This document shows positions 16,557 through 24,677 of a DNA stretch of 64,000 nt, piece by piece. The DNA comes from an uncultured Acidobacteriota bacterium (GTDB lineage Bacteria; Acidobacteriota; Terriglobia; Terriglobales; Acidobacteriaceae). Location: positions 26,595 through 90,594 of the forward strand of contig CAILAZ010000309.1 in NCBI GenBank assembly GCA_903832295.1, written 5' to 3'. Made by a program: the position numbers and the translations under genes. How positions within the stretch are numbered: position 1 is the first letter of the stretch; each line of letters starts with the position of its first letter. Under the pieces are notes generated by a model, which worked only from the letters and a program-made list of their open reading frames with translations, did no database searches and was not told the DNA's origin.

Positions 16557-17318
16557 TCAGCGCCCAAACGTCTTGAGCGTTACGCCGTCCTTATCGAGCT
16601 TGTGCTTTATGGCCTTGATCATTGCAAGCGCGCCCGCAGTGTCTCCGTGCACACAGATTGTTTCCGCTTGAATCGGTATCCCGGTCCCGTCAATGGCCAG
16701 GACTGTTCGATTGCGCACCATGTTCAAGACTCTTTGCGCGATGAAGTCAACATCCTGAAGGACTGCTCCCGCCTGAGTCCGGGGCACCAACCCGCCACTC
16801 CGGGTGTATGCACGGTCCGCAAACACCTCCTGCACGAAGGGCAGGCCTGCAGCCTGTGCCGCGGCGACCATGGCTGAACCACTGAGGCACACCATGATCA
16901 ACTCCGGGTCCACGGCCTTGATGGCTTGCGCAATTGCAGTTGCAACCGACGGGTTCTCCGCAGCCTTGTTATACAGCGCACCGTGGGCTTTTACATGATG
17001 GAGGCGTACGCCTGCGCGCCTGCAAAACGCCCAGAGTGCACCGACCTGATAAGTGACGTCGGCGGAAACTTCCTCGGCCGACACATTGATCTCCCGGCGA
17101 CCGAAGCCGACCAAGTCAGGATAGGAAGGATGTGCTCCAACGGCTACTCCGCACTGAACAGCGAGTCTGACCGTCTGCCACATTCTTGCCGGGTTGGAAG
17201 CATGAAAGCCACAGGCCACATTTGCGGAGGTGATGAGTGGCATGACCTGCTCGTCGATGCCGCAATCGTAAACCCCGAAACCTTCTCCCATATCGCAGTT
17301 CAGATCAATCGATAACAT
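16557..17318 (-). CDS. pxpA: 5-oxoprolinase subunit PxpA (LamB/YcsF family)
   Basis: A 253-residue LamB/YcsF protein. The start MLSIDLNCDMGEGFGVYD is the conserved N-terminus of the family, so I take ATG 17318 rather than the ORF start at 17375. Other marks are ACGFHASNPARM, GAHPSYPDLVGFGRRE and HVKAHGALYN. With PxpB and PxpC it forms the prokaryotic ATP-dependent 5-oxoprolinase, turning 5-oxo-L-proline, a spontaneous damage product of glutamine and glutamate, into glutamate. It overlaps pxpC by 14 bases. Confidence 0.92.
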   Translation of the reverse strand: MLSIDLNCDMGEGFGVYDCGIDEQVMPLITSANVACGFHASNPARMWQTVRLAVQCGVAVGAHPSYPDLVGFGRREINVSAEEVSADVTYQVGALWAFCRRAGVRLHHVKAHGALYNKAAENPSVATAIAQAIKAVDPELIMVCLSGSAMVAAAQAAGLPFVQEVFADRAYTRSGGLVPRTQAGAVLQDVDFIAQRVLNMVRNRTVLAIDGTGIPIQAETICVHGDTAGALAMIKAIKHKLDKDGVTLKTFGR

Positions 17319-18255
17319 GGCTGAGTCTCCGGTGAGCATCTTCATAGCAAGCCTGTTCGGCGATAAGGGCAGCAACGGCTTCTCGATCTGTGCAGATGGT
17401 GAACCTCACACGGTCGCCTGCTTTCATCTGCGCTACCTTGGGCAGATCGGGGCCGATGACTGTGGCTATCTTTGCGTATCCTCCAGTGGTCTGGCAATCG
17501 GAGGCCATGATGATAGGCATGCCGCTGCCGGGGACCTGAACCGATCCAGGACACAGCGCGTCGGAGACGATATCCGGGCCGCTGCCGTGGGCGATGGCAG
17601 GTCCCTCCAGTAGATAACCCATGCGGTCATGCCGGGTAGAGACAACATAGGGGCTATTGAGGAAGGTCAGCATCCCCTCGTCGGTAAAATGGTCATTTTG
17701 AGGGCCAAGCATGGCGCGCAATTGAAGATCACTTTCATAGGCTGGAACAAGGGACGATGGAAGTTCTGTGCGAGAGCTGCGGGAACATTCAGACGGAGCG
17801 ATGGAGAGGACATCCCCACTTTTCAGAGCTCTACCTTCATACCCTCCAAGATGAGCACGCAAGAATGTGGAACGGCTTCCCATGATCTCCGGCACGTCGA
17901 TTCCCCCTCGAAAAGCGACGTAGGACCGGCAACCAGTTACCGCGCATCGGAAAGCAAGCTCACTGCCGGGAGCAACGTAAAGAGCCGACCAGTTGGGGAT
18001 GCGGGCTCCATCCAACTGGGCCTGCATTTCTGCGCCGCAAATTGCAACGTAAACCCTGGCGGAGAATCTGAAACGGGCCCCGCGCATTGTCATTTCCACG
18101 ACAGCAGCGTTGCGCGGATTGCCCGCGAGGATATTGGCCATCGTGAATGCATAACGGTCCATGGCACCGGAAAGCGGCATTCCGAAAGCGCGATACCCGG
18201 AACGCCCATGATCCTGCACGGTACTCAAGATTCCGGGATCAATGACTGTGAGCAC
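17305..18255 (-). CDS. pxpC: 5-oxoprolinase subunit PxpC (carboxyltransferase-like)
   Basis: A 316-residue protein of the allophanate-hydrolase C-domain/biotin-dependent carboxyltransferase-like family. Diagnostic motifs are MLTVIDPGILSTVQDHGRSG at the start, YVAFRGGIDVPEIMGSRST, and MASDCQTTGGYAKIATV near the end. It forms the PxpBC kinase/hydrolase half of 5-oxoprolinase. Its start overlaps the end of pxpB by 17 bases. Confidence 0.92.
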   Translation of the reverse strand: MLTVIDPGILSTVQDHGRSGYRAFGMPLSGAMDRYAFTMANILAGNPRNAAVVEMTMRGARFRFSARVYVAICGAEMQAQLDGARIPNWSALYVAPGSELAFRCAVTGCRSYVAFRGGIDVPEIMGSRSTFLRAHLGGYEGRALKSGDVLSIAPSECSRSSRTELPSSLVPAYESDLQLRAMLGPQNDHFTDEGMLTFLNSPYVVSTRHDRMGYLLEGPAIAHGSGPDIVSDALCPGSVQVPGSGMPIIMASDCQTTGGYAKIATVIGPDLPKVAQMKAGDRVRFTICTDREAVAALIAEQACYEDAHRRLSHVID

Positions 18256-18994
18256 GGTTCTCGCCTCGGGCTGAAACGGTCATGAGCGGAGCGTAGGTAC
18301 CTGAATCAACCTGCTCCCTGATGGAGATGTATTCATCTTCAGAAATGGGTGCAAATTGAAGGTAGTCTCCGGCCGCAAAGAGAAATGGGCTTGGGGCGAG
18401 CGGGCGGAAGATGGTCACCGGGGTGCGCCCGATCAGTTGCCATCCGCCGGGGCTCTCCACAGGATAGATTCCGGTCTGCCGAGCGGCAATGCCAACCGAT
18501 CCGGCCGCGATCTTCACCCGGGGCACAGCGAGCCGGGGCGCAGCAATGCGCTCTGGAAGACCGCCGAGATAGGGAAAACCGGGCATGAATCCGAGCATAT
18601 AGACGAGGTATGGCAAAGAGGAATGAAGCGCGATCACCTCCTGCGCTGTTATGCCATTGTGCCGTGCAACAAACTCGAGATCGGGACCGAATTCGCCACC
18701 GTAACACACGGGGATTGTAATGGTTCTCCTGGTTTCGTTTACTCCCGCGGGTTCGGGGCTCTCCAATAACTCCGCAACCCTCTGCTGGAGGGCTTGCCAG
18801 CTGATGACGGCGGGATCGAAGTAGATCATGAGGGAGCGATAGGTGGGAACAACCTCGAGGATACGCGTCGGCATTTGGGCCATCAGAGTGCCGGCAAGGC
18901 GATGGACCCGTGCATTCACCACGGGATCTATCTCGTCGCCGAACTCAACGACCAATCCTTGCTCGCCTGCTTCGAGTATGCGAATCGGCTTCAT
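18239..18994 (-). CDS. pxpB: 5-oxoprolinase subunit PxpB (KipI-like)
   Basis: A 251-residue protein of the KipI/allophanate hydrolase subunit 1 family. YMLGFMPGFPYLGGLPERI and PRVKIAAGSVGIAARQTGIYP are typical, including the glycine-rich and TGIYP motifs. I place the start at ATG 18994 (MKPIRILEAGEQ), which has CTCTCCGGGGAG in front; the ORF-track start at 19054 adds 20 unlikely residues. First gene of the pxpBCA-transporter operon. Confidence 0.9.
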   Translation of the reverse strand: MKPIRILEAGEQGLVVEFGDEIDPVVNARVHRLAGTLMAQMPTRILEVVPTYRSLMIYFDPAVISWQALQQRVAELLESPEPAGVNETRRTITIPVCYGGEFGPDLEFVARHNGITAQEVIALHSSLPYLVYMLGFMPGFPYLGGLPERIAAPRLAVPRVKIAAGSVGIAARQTGIYPVESPGGWQLIGRTPVTIFRPLAPSPFLFAAGDYLQFAPISEDEYISIREQVDSGTYAPLMTVSARGENRAHSH

Positions 18995-19125
18995 CGTCTC
19001 CCCGGAGAGACCGTTGCGTGATCCGGCTATTATGCCACCCCGCTTCCGGGACAACCAATCGGCAAGCCAGGTTCGCTAGACGCGAGACCGCTGCTTCCAT
19101 GCATATTGCGCGGAAGCGGAACGGT

Positions 19126-20169
19126 TCAGAGGGAAGAGGAAATTCGGGAGCCGGGTCCGGAACCAACGAAACGCCCGAGGCGTCCGATTCGCATGCGAAG
19201 GCAATGATTACACTGGGTGGCGTTCTCATCGACACAGGCCTTGCCGGGATAGATTTCGTACATCTGGCGATAAGGGGCGGGCGTGAGGATGGGCATGAAA
19301 ACATTCCCGCCGCTTTCCAGTCCATGTTCGCGCCCGTCGGTGGTGTTGATGGTGGCGAGGGCGGTGGTCGCGGGCAAGTTGGCTTGCGGACAGACGATAC
19401 GGGTGAGAGCAACGGTCTTCAGGACCATCAATTCGGTGCTGGGAACCTGATCCTCCGCGGCGCTGGGGGTGGCGGGATCTCCGAGGGGCGTTTGAGGATG
19501 AGCAAGAAATGGACCGATACCGACCATGTCGAGATCGAGTTGCCCAAAGAGGCCGATATCGCAAGCCAGCATCTCGCAGGTCTGCCCGGGGATTCCGACC
19601 ATGACGCCGCTTCCGACTTCGTAGCCAATCTGCCGCATGAAACGCAACTGTCCGATGCGATCACTAGGCGTGGCTCCCCGCAGGGGATGAATGCGGGCGT
19701 AGAGTTCTGGATCCGAGGTCTCAAAGCGGAGCAGGTAACGATCTGCTCCGGCCTGCCGCCACAGACGCAGTTCGTCGGGAAGGCGCTCACCAAGGCTGAG
19801 GGTGACGGCGAGTGGGGTTTCGCTCTTGATGACGCGAACTACTTCGGCAATCCATTCCGGCGCGAGGCCGAAGTCTTCACCGGCCTGCAAGACCACAGTT
19901 CCGAAGCCGAGGAGCACTGCCTGGCGAGCACACTGAAGAATCTCCTCCCGGCTCATGCGATAGCGCGGGATGGCGCGTGCAGCGCGCAATCCACAGTAGA
20001 GACACTGGCGCACGCAGTGGTTGGAGATTTCAATGAGTCCGCGCAGGTGAACCGCGTCGCCCACATGAGTGCGACGAGTTGCATCGGCCCGGGCAAAGAG
20101 CTGCTCCAACGCTGCCGAATCGGGCTGGCGCAGCCACTGAAGAATCTCTGGGTGGGTCAACCCTGGCAC
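19126..20169 (-). CDS. hydE: [FeFe]-hydrogenase maturase HydE (radical SAM)
   Basis: A 347-residue radical SAM enzyme with the cluster motif CVRQCLYC (CX3CX2C) near residue 52, GLIEISNHC before it and FGTVVLQAGED after it. The C-terminus carries another cysteine group (CVDENATQCNHC), as in HydE proteins with an accessory cluster. HydE acts after HydG in building the diiron part of the H-cluster. It starts at GTG 20169, 21 bases after hydG, in the order hydG-hydE. BioB was considered, but the length and neighbours fit HydE. Confidence 0.92.
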   Translation of the reverse strand: MPGLTHPEILQWLRQPDSAALEQLFARADATRRTHVGDAVHLRGLIEISNHCVRQCLYCGLRAARAIPRYRMSREEILQCARQAVLLGFGTVVLQAGEDFGLAPEWIAEVVRVIKSETPLAVTLSLGERLPDELRLWRQAGADRYLLRFETSDPELYARIHPLRGATPSDRIGQLRFMRQIGYEVGSGVMVGIPGQTCEMLACDIGLFGQLDLDMVGIGPFLAHPQTPLGDPATPSAAEDQVPSTELMVLKTVALTRIVCPQANLPATTALATINTTDGREHGLESGGNVFMPILTPAPYRQMYEIYPGKACVDENATQCNHCLRMRIGRLGRFVGSGPGSRISSSL

Positions 20170-20190
20170 TGGATGAAGTTCCTCCGCTGG

Positions 20191-21597
20191 CTACACGAAC
20201 ACATCACGCTTGCCTTTGCGCACAGCATCGATCATCGGGGTAGCGATTCGCCTCTGCTTGTCATCCATGGTCGCAACCTGATGGAGGATGTGCAGCTCCC
20301 CTGCCTGACGGGTGGCTGGAGAAGCATAGTCCTCCAGGTATTCGGTGAAAGTGGCGAGCGCGTTGGGCTCGCAGTGATACTTGATCGCTCCGGGCTTGGC
20401 GATGTCCATGAAGTCGGAACCGGTGCGTCCGGTGCGGTAGCAGGCAGTGCAGAAAGAGGGAGTGAAACCCATCTCCGCGATTTCGCGGACGACCTCATCG
20501 ACAGGGCGAATGTCTCCTACGGCAAACTGGCTGCTATGGAAGTCGCCCTGCGAGCGGGCGTAGCCGCCGGGATCGGTTCGGCTGCCGGCGGAAGTTTGTG
20601 AAATGCCGAGTTGGAAGCTCTGGTGGCGGATTGCGGACGACTCGCGGGTGGACATGATCAGGCCTGTGTAAGGAACGGCAAGGCGCAGGATCGCAGTCAA
20701 CTTGAGGAAGTCGGGGTCGCTCACCGTGTACGGGGTTGTGGCAGTAAAGTCGGTTCCCGATGCGGGTTCGAGGCGGGGAACGCTGATGGTGTGCGGCCCA
20801 CACCCAAAACGCTGCTCAAGGTGCTGTGCGTGCTGAAGCATCGCCAGCAACTCAAAGCGCCAATCGTAGATGCCGAGCAGAGCCCCAATGCCGACATCGT
20901 CAATTCCTGCCTCCATGGCACGGTCCATAACGGTGGCTCGCCAGTCGAAATCGCGCTTACGGCCCTGAAGATGGACACGGGCATAGGTTTCACGATGGTA
21001 GGTTTCCTGAAAGCACTGATATGTGCCGATGCCGGTGGCCTTGAGGTCACGAAAATCCGAGACGGAAAGAGGCGCGACGTTGACGTTTACGCGGCGAATT
21101 TCACCATTGCCGGAGCGGGTTGCATACACGGTTTCCACGGCCGAGTGGACGTACTTCAGACTGTTGTGGTCCGGGTAGGACTCTCCGGCGACAACGAGAA
21201 TACGCTTGTGTCCCTGCTCGATGATGACCCTGGTCTCGGCGGCAATTTCTTCCTGGGAGAGAACGCGGCGATGCAACTCACGATTGCTGGCTCGATATGC
21301 GCAATAGGTGCACTCATTGGCGCAAAGATTGCTGATGTAAAGTGGCGCGAACAAAACCAGGCGTGATCCGTAAATCTCCTGCTTGATGGAGCGGGCAGCG
21401 GCAAACAACTCACTCATGAGCTCAGGATCGTCCACGGCTACAAGGGCGGTGGTCTCGTTGAAGCTTAACCCCTGCATGGCTTTTGCTTTGTCCAGAATGG
21501 CCCGAATGCGCGCGGGTTCAGGACGAGCACGTTCCCTGAGACAATCGAAGATGACCTGTTCGTTGATGTAGGTGGCAATTCCCGCAGCTTCAGACAC
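20191..21597 (-). CDS. hydG: [FeFe]-hydrogenase maturase HydG (tyrosine lyase)
   Basis: A 468-residue radical SAM enzyme that splits tyrosine to give CO and cyanide for the H-cluster. CANECTYC near residue 87 binds the SAM cluster. The C-terminus has the HydG-only motif CTAC-X22-C (I counted exactly 22 residues from CTAC to the Cys of YHCEPN), which binds the auxiliary cluster carrying the dangler iron. The ORF track runs on to 22119, but AGGAGA at 21604-21610 sits eight bases before GTG 21597 (MSEAAGIATYINEQ). I choose that start. Confidence 0.94.
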   Translation of the reverse strand: MSEAAGIATYINEQVIFDCLRERARPEPARIRAILDKAKAMQGLSFNETTALVAVDDPELMSELFAAARSIKQEIYGSRLVLFAPLYISNLCANECTYCAYRASNRELHRRVLSQEEIAAETRVIIEQGHKRILVVAGESYPDHNSLKYVHSAVETVYATRSGNGEIRRVNVNVAPLSVSDFRDLKATGIGTYQCFQETYHRETYARVHLQGRKRDFDWRATVMDRAMEAGIDDVGIGALLGIYDWRFELLAMLQHAQHLEQRFGCGPHTISVPRLEPASGTDFTATTPYTVSDPDFLKLTAILRLAVPYTGLIMSTRESSAIRHQSFQLGISQTSAGSRTDPGGYARSQGDFHSSQFAVGDIRPVDEVVREIAEMGFTPSFCTACYRTGRTGSDFMDIAKPGAIKYHCEPNALATFTEYLEDYASPATRQAGELHILHQVATMDDKQRRIATPMIDAVRKGKRDVFV

Positions 21598-21645
21598 TAA
21601 TAAATCTCCTACCATACGAATAAACCCAATCCGGCGATAGGTGCG

Positions 21646-21659
21646 GTGATTTGGATCAC
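21646..21659. promoter_or_regulatory. FNR/CRP-like palindrome between divergent hyd arms
   Basis: GTGAT-TTGG-ATCAC is a perfect 14-base dyad. It fits the TGAT-N4-ATCA core of FNR-type sites (consensus TTGAT-N4-ATCAA), with G/C instead of T/A outside. It lies midway between hydG (start 21597) and the lyase gene (start 21740). A weak TATTCG box on the minus strand about 33 bases from the dyad centre fits an activator at about -41.5 of hydG. Confidence 0.55.
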
Positions 21660-21739
21660 TCGCGGGCTTACTCCGGACTTGGCGGTTTGGACACAATGGA
21701 TAGACAATTGACTGCATGGAGATGGATCGAGGGCAAAGC

Positions 21740-23203
21740 ATGACCCAGCCGCAACGCATGGAAGCCGACGATCTAGGCCAGCGAGCGCTCCCCATTGAGG
21801 CGCTGTTTGGAATCCACACTGCACGTGCGATCGAGAATTTCACCCTGGCGGGGCGTCCGGTCCATGGAGCGCTGGCCCGCGCCTTTGGCGACGTAAAACT
21901 CAGTTGCGCGCTGACAAATCGCGCATTGGGATCGTGGGCAGATGATGCCGCCAAGGGCGATGCGATTGAGCGCGCCTGCCGCGACCTGGGTGAGGGGCTG
22001 CTCGACGCCCACATTGTGGTGGACGCTTTGCAGGGCGGGGCCGGCACCAGCACAAACATGAACGTGAACGAGGTTGTGGCGAACCGTGCACTGGAGTTGC
22101 TGGGGGAAGCGCACGGCAATTACGACCGGGTTTCACCGCTCAACGATGTCAACCTGCATCAATCCACAAACGATACCTACCCGACGGCGCTGAAACTGGC
22201 GGCGATCCGATTGCTGCACAAACTGGAAGCGCAAGTGATCTCTCTGCAGGAGTCTTTCCAGAGGGCAGAAAAGCGCTTTGCGCACATTGTGAAAGTGGGC
22301 CGGACTCAGTACCAGGACGCTGTGCTGACCACTCTTGGCCGCGAGATGGGCGCGTATGCGGAGGCGATCAATCGGGACCGATGGCGTATTTACAAGTGCG
22401 AGGAACGGTTGCGGGTCGTGAACCTGGGTGGAACTGCGATTGGCACCGGACTGGCTGCGCCGCGTGAGTTTATCTTTGGCGCCGTGGAGCAGTTGCGCTC
22501 ACTGACGGGGATCGGGTTTGCCCGCGCGGAGAACCTGGTGGAGGCAACGCAGAATACAGACGTCTATGTCGAAGTCTCGGGAATCCTGAAGGCACACGCC
22601 GTCAGCCTGCTGAAGATCTGCTCGGACCTGCGACTGCTCTCCTCCGGTCCAGATGCGGGGTTGGGCGAGATTCGTCTGCCTGCAAGGCAGGCGGGCTCGT
22701 CGATTATGCCTGGCAAGGTGAATCCTGTGATTCCCGAAGCCGTCAGCCAAGCGGCCATGTTGGCAATTGGAAATGACGGAGTAATCACCGCTGCCTGCGC
22801 CGCAGGCAGCCTGGAACTCAATGCGTTCCTGCCGTTAATCGCACACTGTCTGCTTGGAAACATAGACCTGTTGACGGGAGCATGTGACATCTTGAGCCGT
22901 CATTGCGTGGAGGGGATTGAGGCAGACGAGGCCAGATGCCGCGCTCACGTGGAGAATTCCACGGCGGCCGCAACGGCGCTGCTTCCTGTGCTGGGATACA
23001 GCCGGGCTGCAGAAGCTGTCCGGATTTCGAGATCAGAGGGCAGAACATTGCGCGCAGTAGTCACGGAGAACGAATGGATGAGCGCGGGAGCTTTCGACGC
23101 ATGCATCAGCCCAGAAGCGGTCTGCCGACTGGGTTCGCCGCGCGCGGCGGTGGAAGTGCCGGTTACTGCTCGCCTGTCTCCTGAGAAGGGCCGGTCGAAA
23201 TGA
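21740..23203 (+). CDS. aspA: Aspartase/fumarase-superfamily lyase in the hyd locus
   Basis: A 487-residue protein of the aspartase/fumarase superfamily. It has NLHQSTNDTYPTAL, the aspartase-like GRTQYQDAVLTTLG and the catalytic-serine loop GSSIMPGKVNPVIPE. It should release ammonia from L-aspartate to give fumarate. Lyases of this kind are often found in hydEFG clusters of anaerobes. Since the bridge of the H-cluster contains a nitrogen atom, a local ammonia supply is a plausible role, but that is inference. I choose ATG 21740 (GAGG eight bases before); ATG 21716 is possible. Its stop overlaps the hydF start as ATGA, so the two are coupled. Confidence 0.85.
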   Translation: MTQPQRMEADDLGQRALPIEALFGIHTARAIENFTLAGRPVHGALARAFGDVKLSCALTNRALGSWADDAAKGDAIERACRDLGEGLLDAHIVVDALQGGAGTSTNMNVNEVVANRALELLGEAHGNYDRVSPLNDVNLHQSTNDTYPTALKLAAIRLLHKLEAQVISLQESFQRAEKRFAHIVKVGRTQYQDAVLTTLGREMGAYAEAINRDRWRIYKCEERLRVVNLGGTAIGTGLAAPREFIFGAVEQLRSLTGIGFARAENLVEATQNTDVYVEVSGILKAHAVSLLKICSDLRLLSSGPDAGLGEIRLPARQAGSSIMPGKVNPVIPEAVSQAAMLAIGNDGVITAACAAGSLELNAFLPLIAHCLLGNIDLLTGACDILSRHCVEGIEADEARCRAHVENSTAAATALLPVLGYSRAAEAVRISRSEGRTLRAVVTENEWMSAGAFDACISPEAVCRLGSPRAAVEVPVTARLSPEKGRSK

Positions 23204-24444
23204 GTTCCACAGCAAAGGGCTTGCGGTTGCATATCGGATTGTTCGGACGGCGGAACGTTGGCAAATCGAGTCTATTGAACGCCATCACCCGGCAATCGGT
23301 ATCGATCGTCTCTCCAATTGCCGGGACGACGACGGATCCTGTCGAGAAGCCAATGGAGCTGCTTCCGCTCGGTCCTGTGTTGTTCATCGATACGGCAGGA
23401 ATCGACGAAGAAGGTGCCCTGGGAGCTTTGCGCGTTGGAAAGACACGACAGGTTTTCGAGCGAACCGAGGTGGCAATTCTGGTAGCGGAACCCGGTATCT
23501 GGGGCAGGTTCGAGGAGGAACTTGTCGCTGAGTTTTCTGCGCGGCAGACGCCGGTGATCGTTGTGTTCAATAAAGTCGATCTTGCTGCGGCAGACGACAC
23601 GGTTGTGGAGCGGTTGCGTGCGGCACAATTATGCGTGGTTATGGCCTCAGCAATTACCGGACAGGGTCTCGCGGAACTGAGGCGGGCGCTGCTGGATCTG
23701 GCACCCCCGGATTTCATTGATTCGCCATCCATTGTTGGCGACCTGGTTGGCCCGGGCGAAATGGTTGTGCTGGTGGTTCCCATCGACAAAGAGGCTCCGA
23801 AGGGACGACTGATTTTGCCTCAGGTTCAGACGATCCGCGACCTGCTGGACAGCGATGCCATCTGCATGGTGGTGAAGGAACGTGAGCTTCGCACCGCGCT
23901 TGCACGCCTGAATACACCACCCAGGCTGGTGGTGACCGATTCGCAGGCTTTTCTGAAAGTTGCCGCAGACACGCCAAAGGAGGTCGCGCTGACCAGTTTC
24001 TCCATTCTGATGGCGCGTTTCAAAGGCAATCTGACTGCACAGGTAGAGGGCACGCTTGCCATCGAGAAGCTGCGCTCCGGGGACCGTATTCTGGTAGCGG
24101 AGGCGTGTACGCATCATCCCATTGGCGAAGACATTGGGCGGGTGAAGATTCCCCGCTGGCTGGCGCAGTACACTGGTGCCAAGCTGGATTTCGTTTCCAT
24201 GCAAGGGCTTGATTTTCCTGATGATCTGAGCAGTTACAAGCTGGTGATCCACTGTGGAGCCTGCATGTGGAATCGACGGCAGATGCTTAGCCGCATCCTG
24301 CAGTGCAAACAGGCTGGCGTTCCTATTACCAACTACGGGCTGACGATCGCCTACAGTCTGGGGATTTTCGGACGCGCGCTGGAGCCGTTCCCGGCGGCTT
24401 TGGCGCTTTATCAGGAACTGGAAGGTCCGCCTCCAAGAGCATGA
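23200..24444 (+). CDS. hydF: [FeFe]-hydrogenase maturation GTPase HydF
   Basis: A 414-residue protein. The N-terminal GTPase has GRRNVGKSSLLNAI (P-loop), SPIAGTTTDPV (switch I), DTAGIDE and NKVD. The C-terminal part binds the [4Fe-4S] cluster with CTHHPIGED and HCGACMWNRRQM. HydF is the scaffold that receives the diiron unit made by HydG and HydE and hands it to HydA. Coupled to the lyase gene. Confidence 0.94.
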   Translation: MSSTAKGLRLHIGLFGRRNVGKSSLLNAITRQSVSIVSPIAGTTTDPVEKPMELLPLGPVLFIDTAGIDEEGALGALRVGKTRQVFERTEVAILVAEPGIWGRFEEELVAEFSARQTPVIVVFNKVDLAAADDTVVERLRAAQLCVVMASAITGQGLAELRRALLDLAPPDFIDSPSIVGDLVGPGEMVVLVVPIDKEAPKGRLILPQVQTIRDLLDSDAICMVVKERELRTALARLNTPPRLVVTDSQAFLKVAADTPKEVALTSFSILMARFKGNLTAQVEGTLAIEKLRSGDRILVAEACTHHPIGEDIGRVKIPRWLAQYTGAKLDFVSMQGLDFPDDLSSYKLVIHCGACMWNRRQMLSRILQCKQAGVPITNYGLTIAYSLGIFGRALEPFPAALALYQELEGPPPRA

Positions 24445-24677
24445 ATCTATGTGCTTTACCTTCCTTTTGTAGCATGGTCATAAGCTCTCGTGACAGCCAT
24501 CACTGGCCACCGTGTGGGGTTGCCGTAGTATTCAGGCGGGCAGGATGCTCGTGACGCCGCACTCTGGCGGACCCTTGGTGCGGATGCGATTACGGAAGTG
24601 CGCATTTGCCCAACTGATTGCGAGTCGAGATTTTGCAGGGCGAACACTGGGAACCGGCCGGCAACGGCCTGGGGACC

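Noticed and set aside
18910-20601. 563-residue plus-strand ORF opposite pxpB, hydE and hydG
   Set aside because: It runs antisense across three recognised genes and has no motif; low-complexity Gly/Asp/Val content typical of antisense frames.
21598-22119. N-terminal extension of hydG in the ORF track
   Set aside because: It is antisense to the lyase gene and Ser/Pro-rich; a proper ribosome site precedes GTG 21597 where HydG homology begins.
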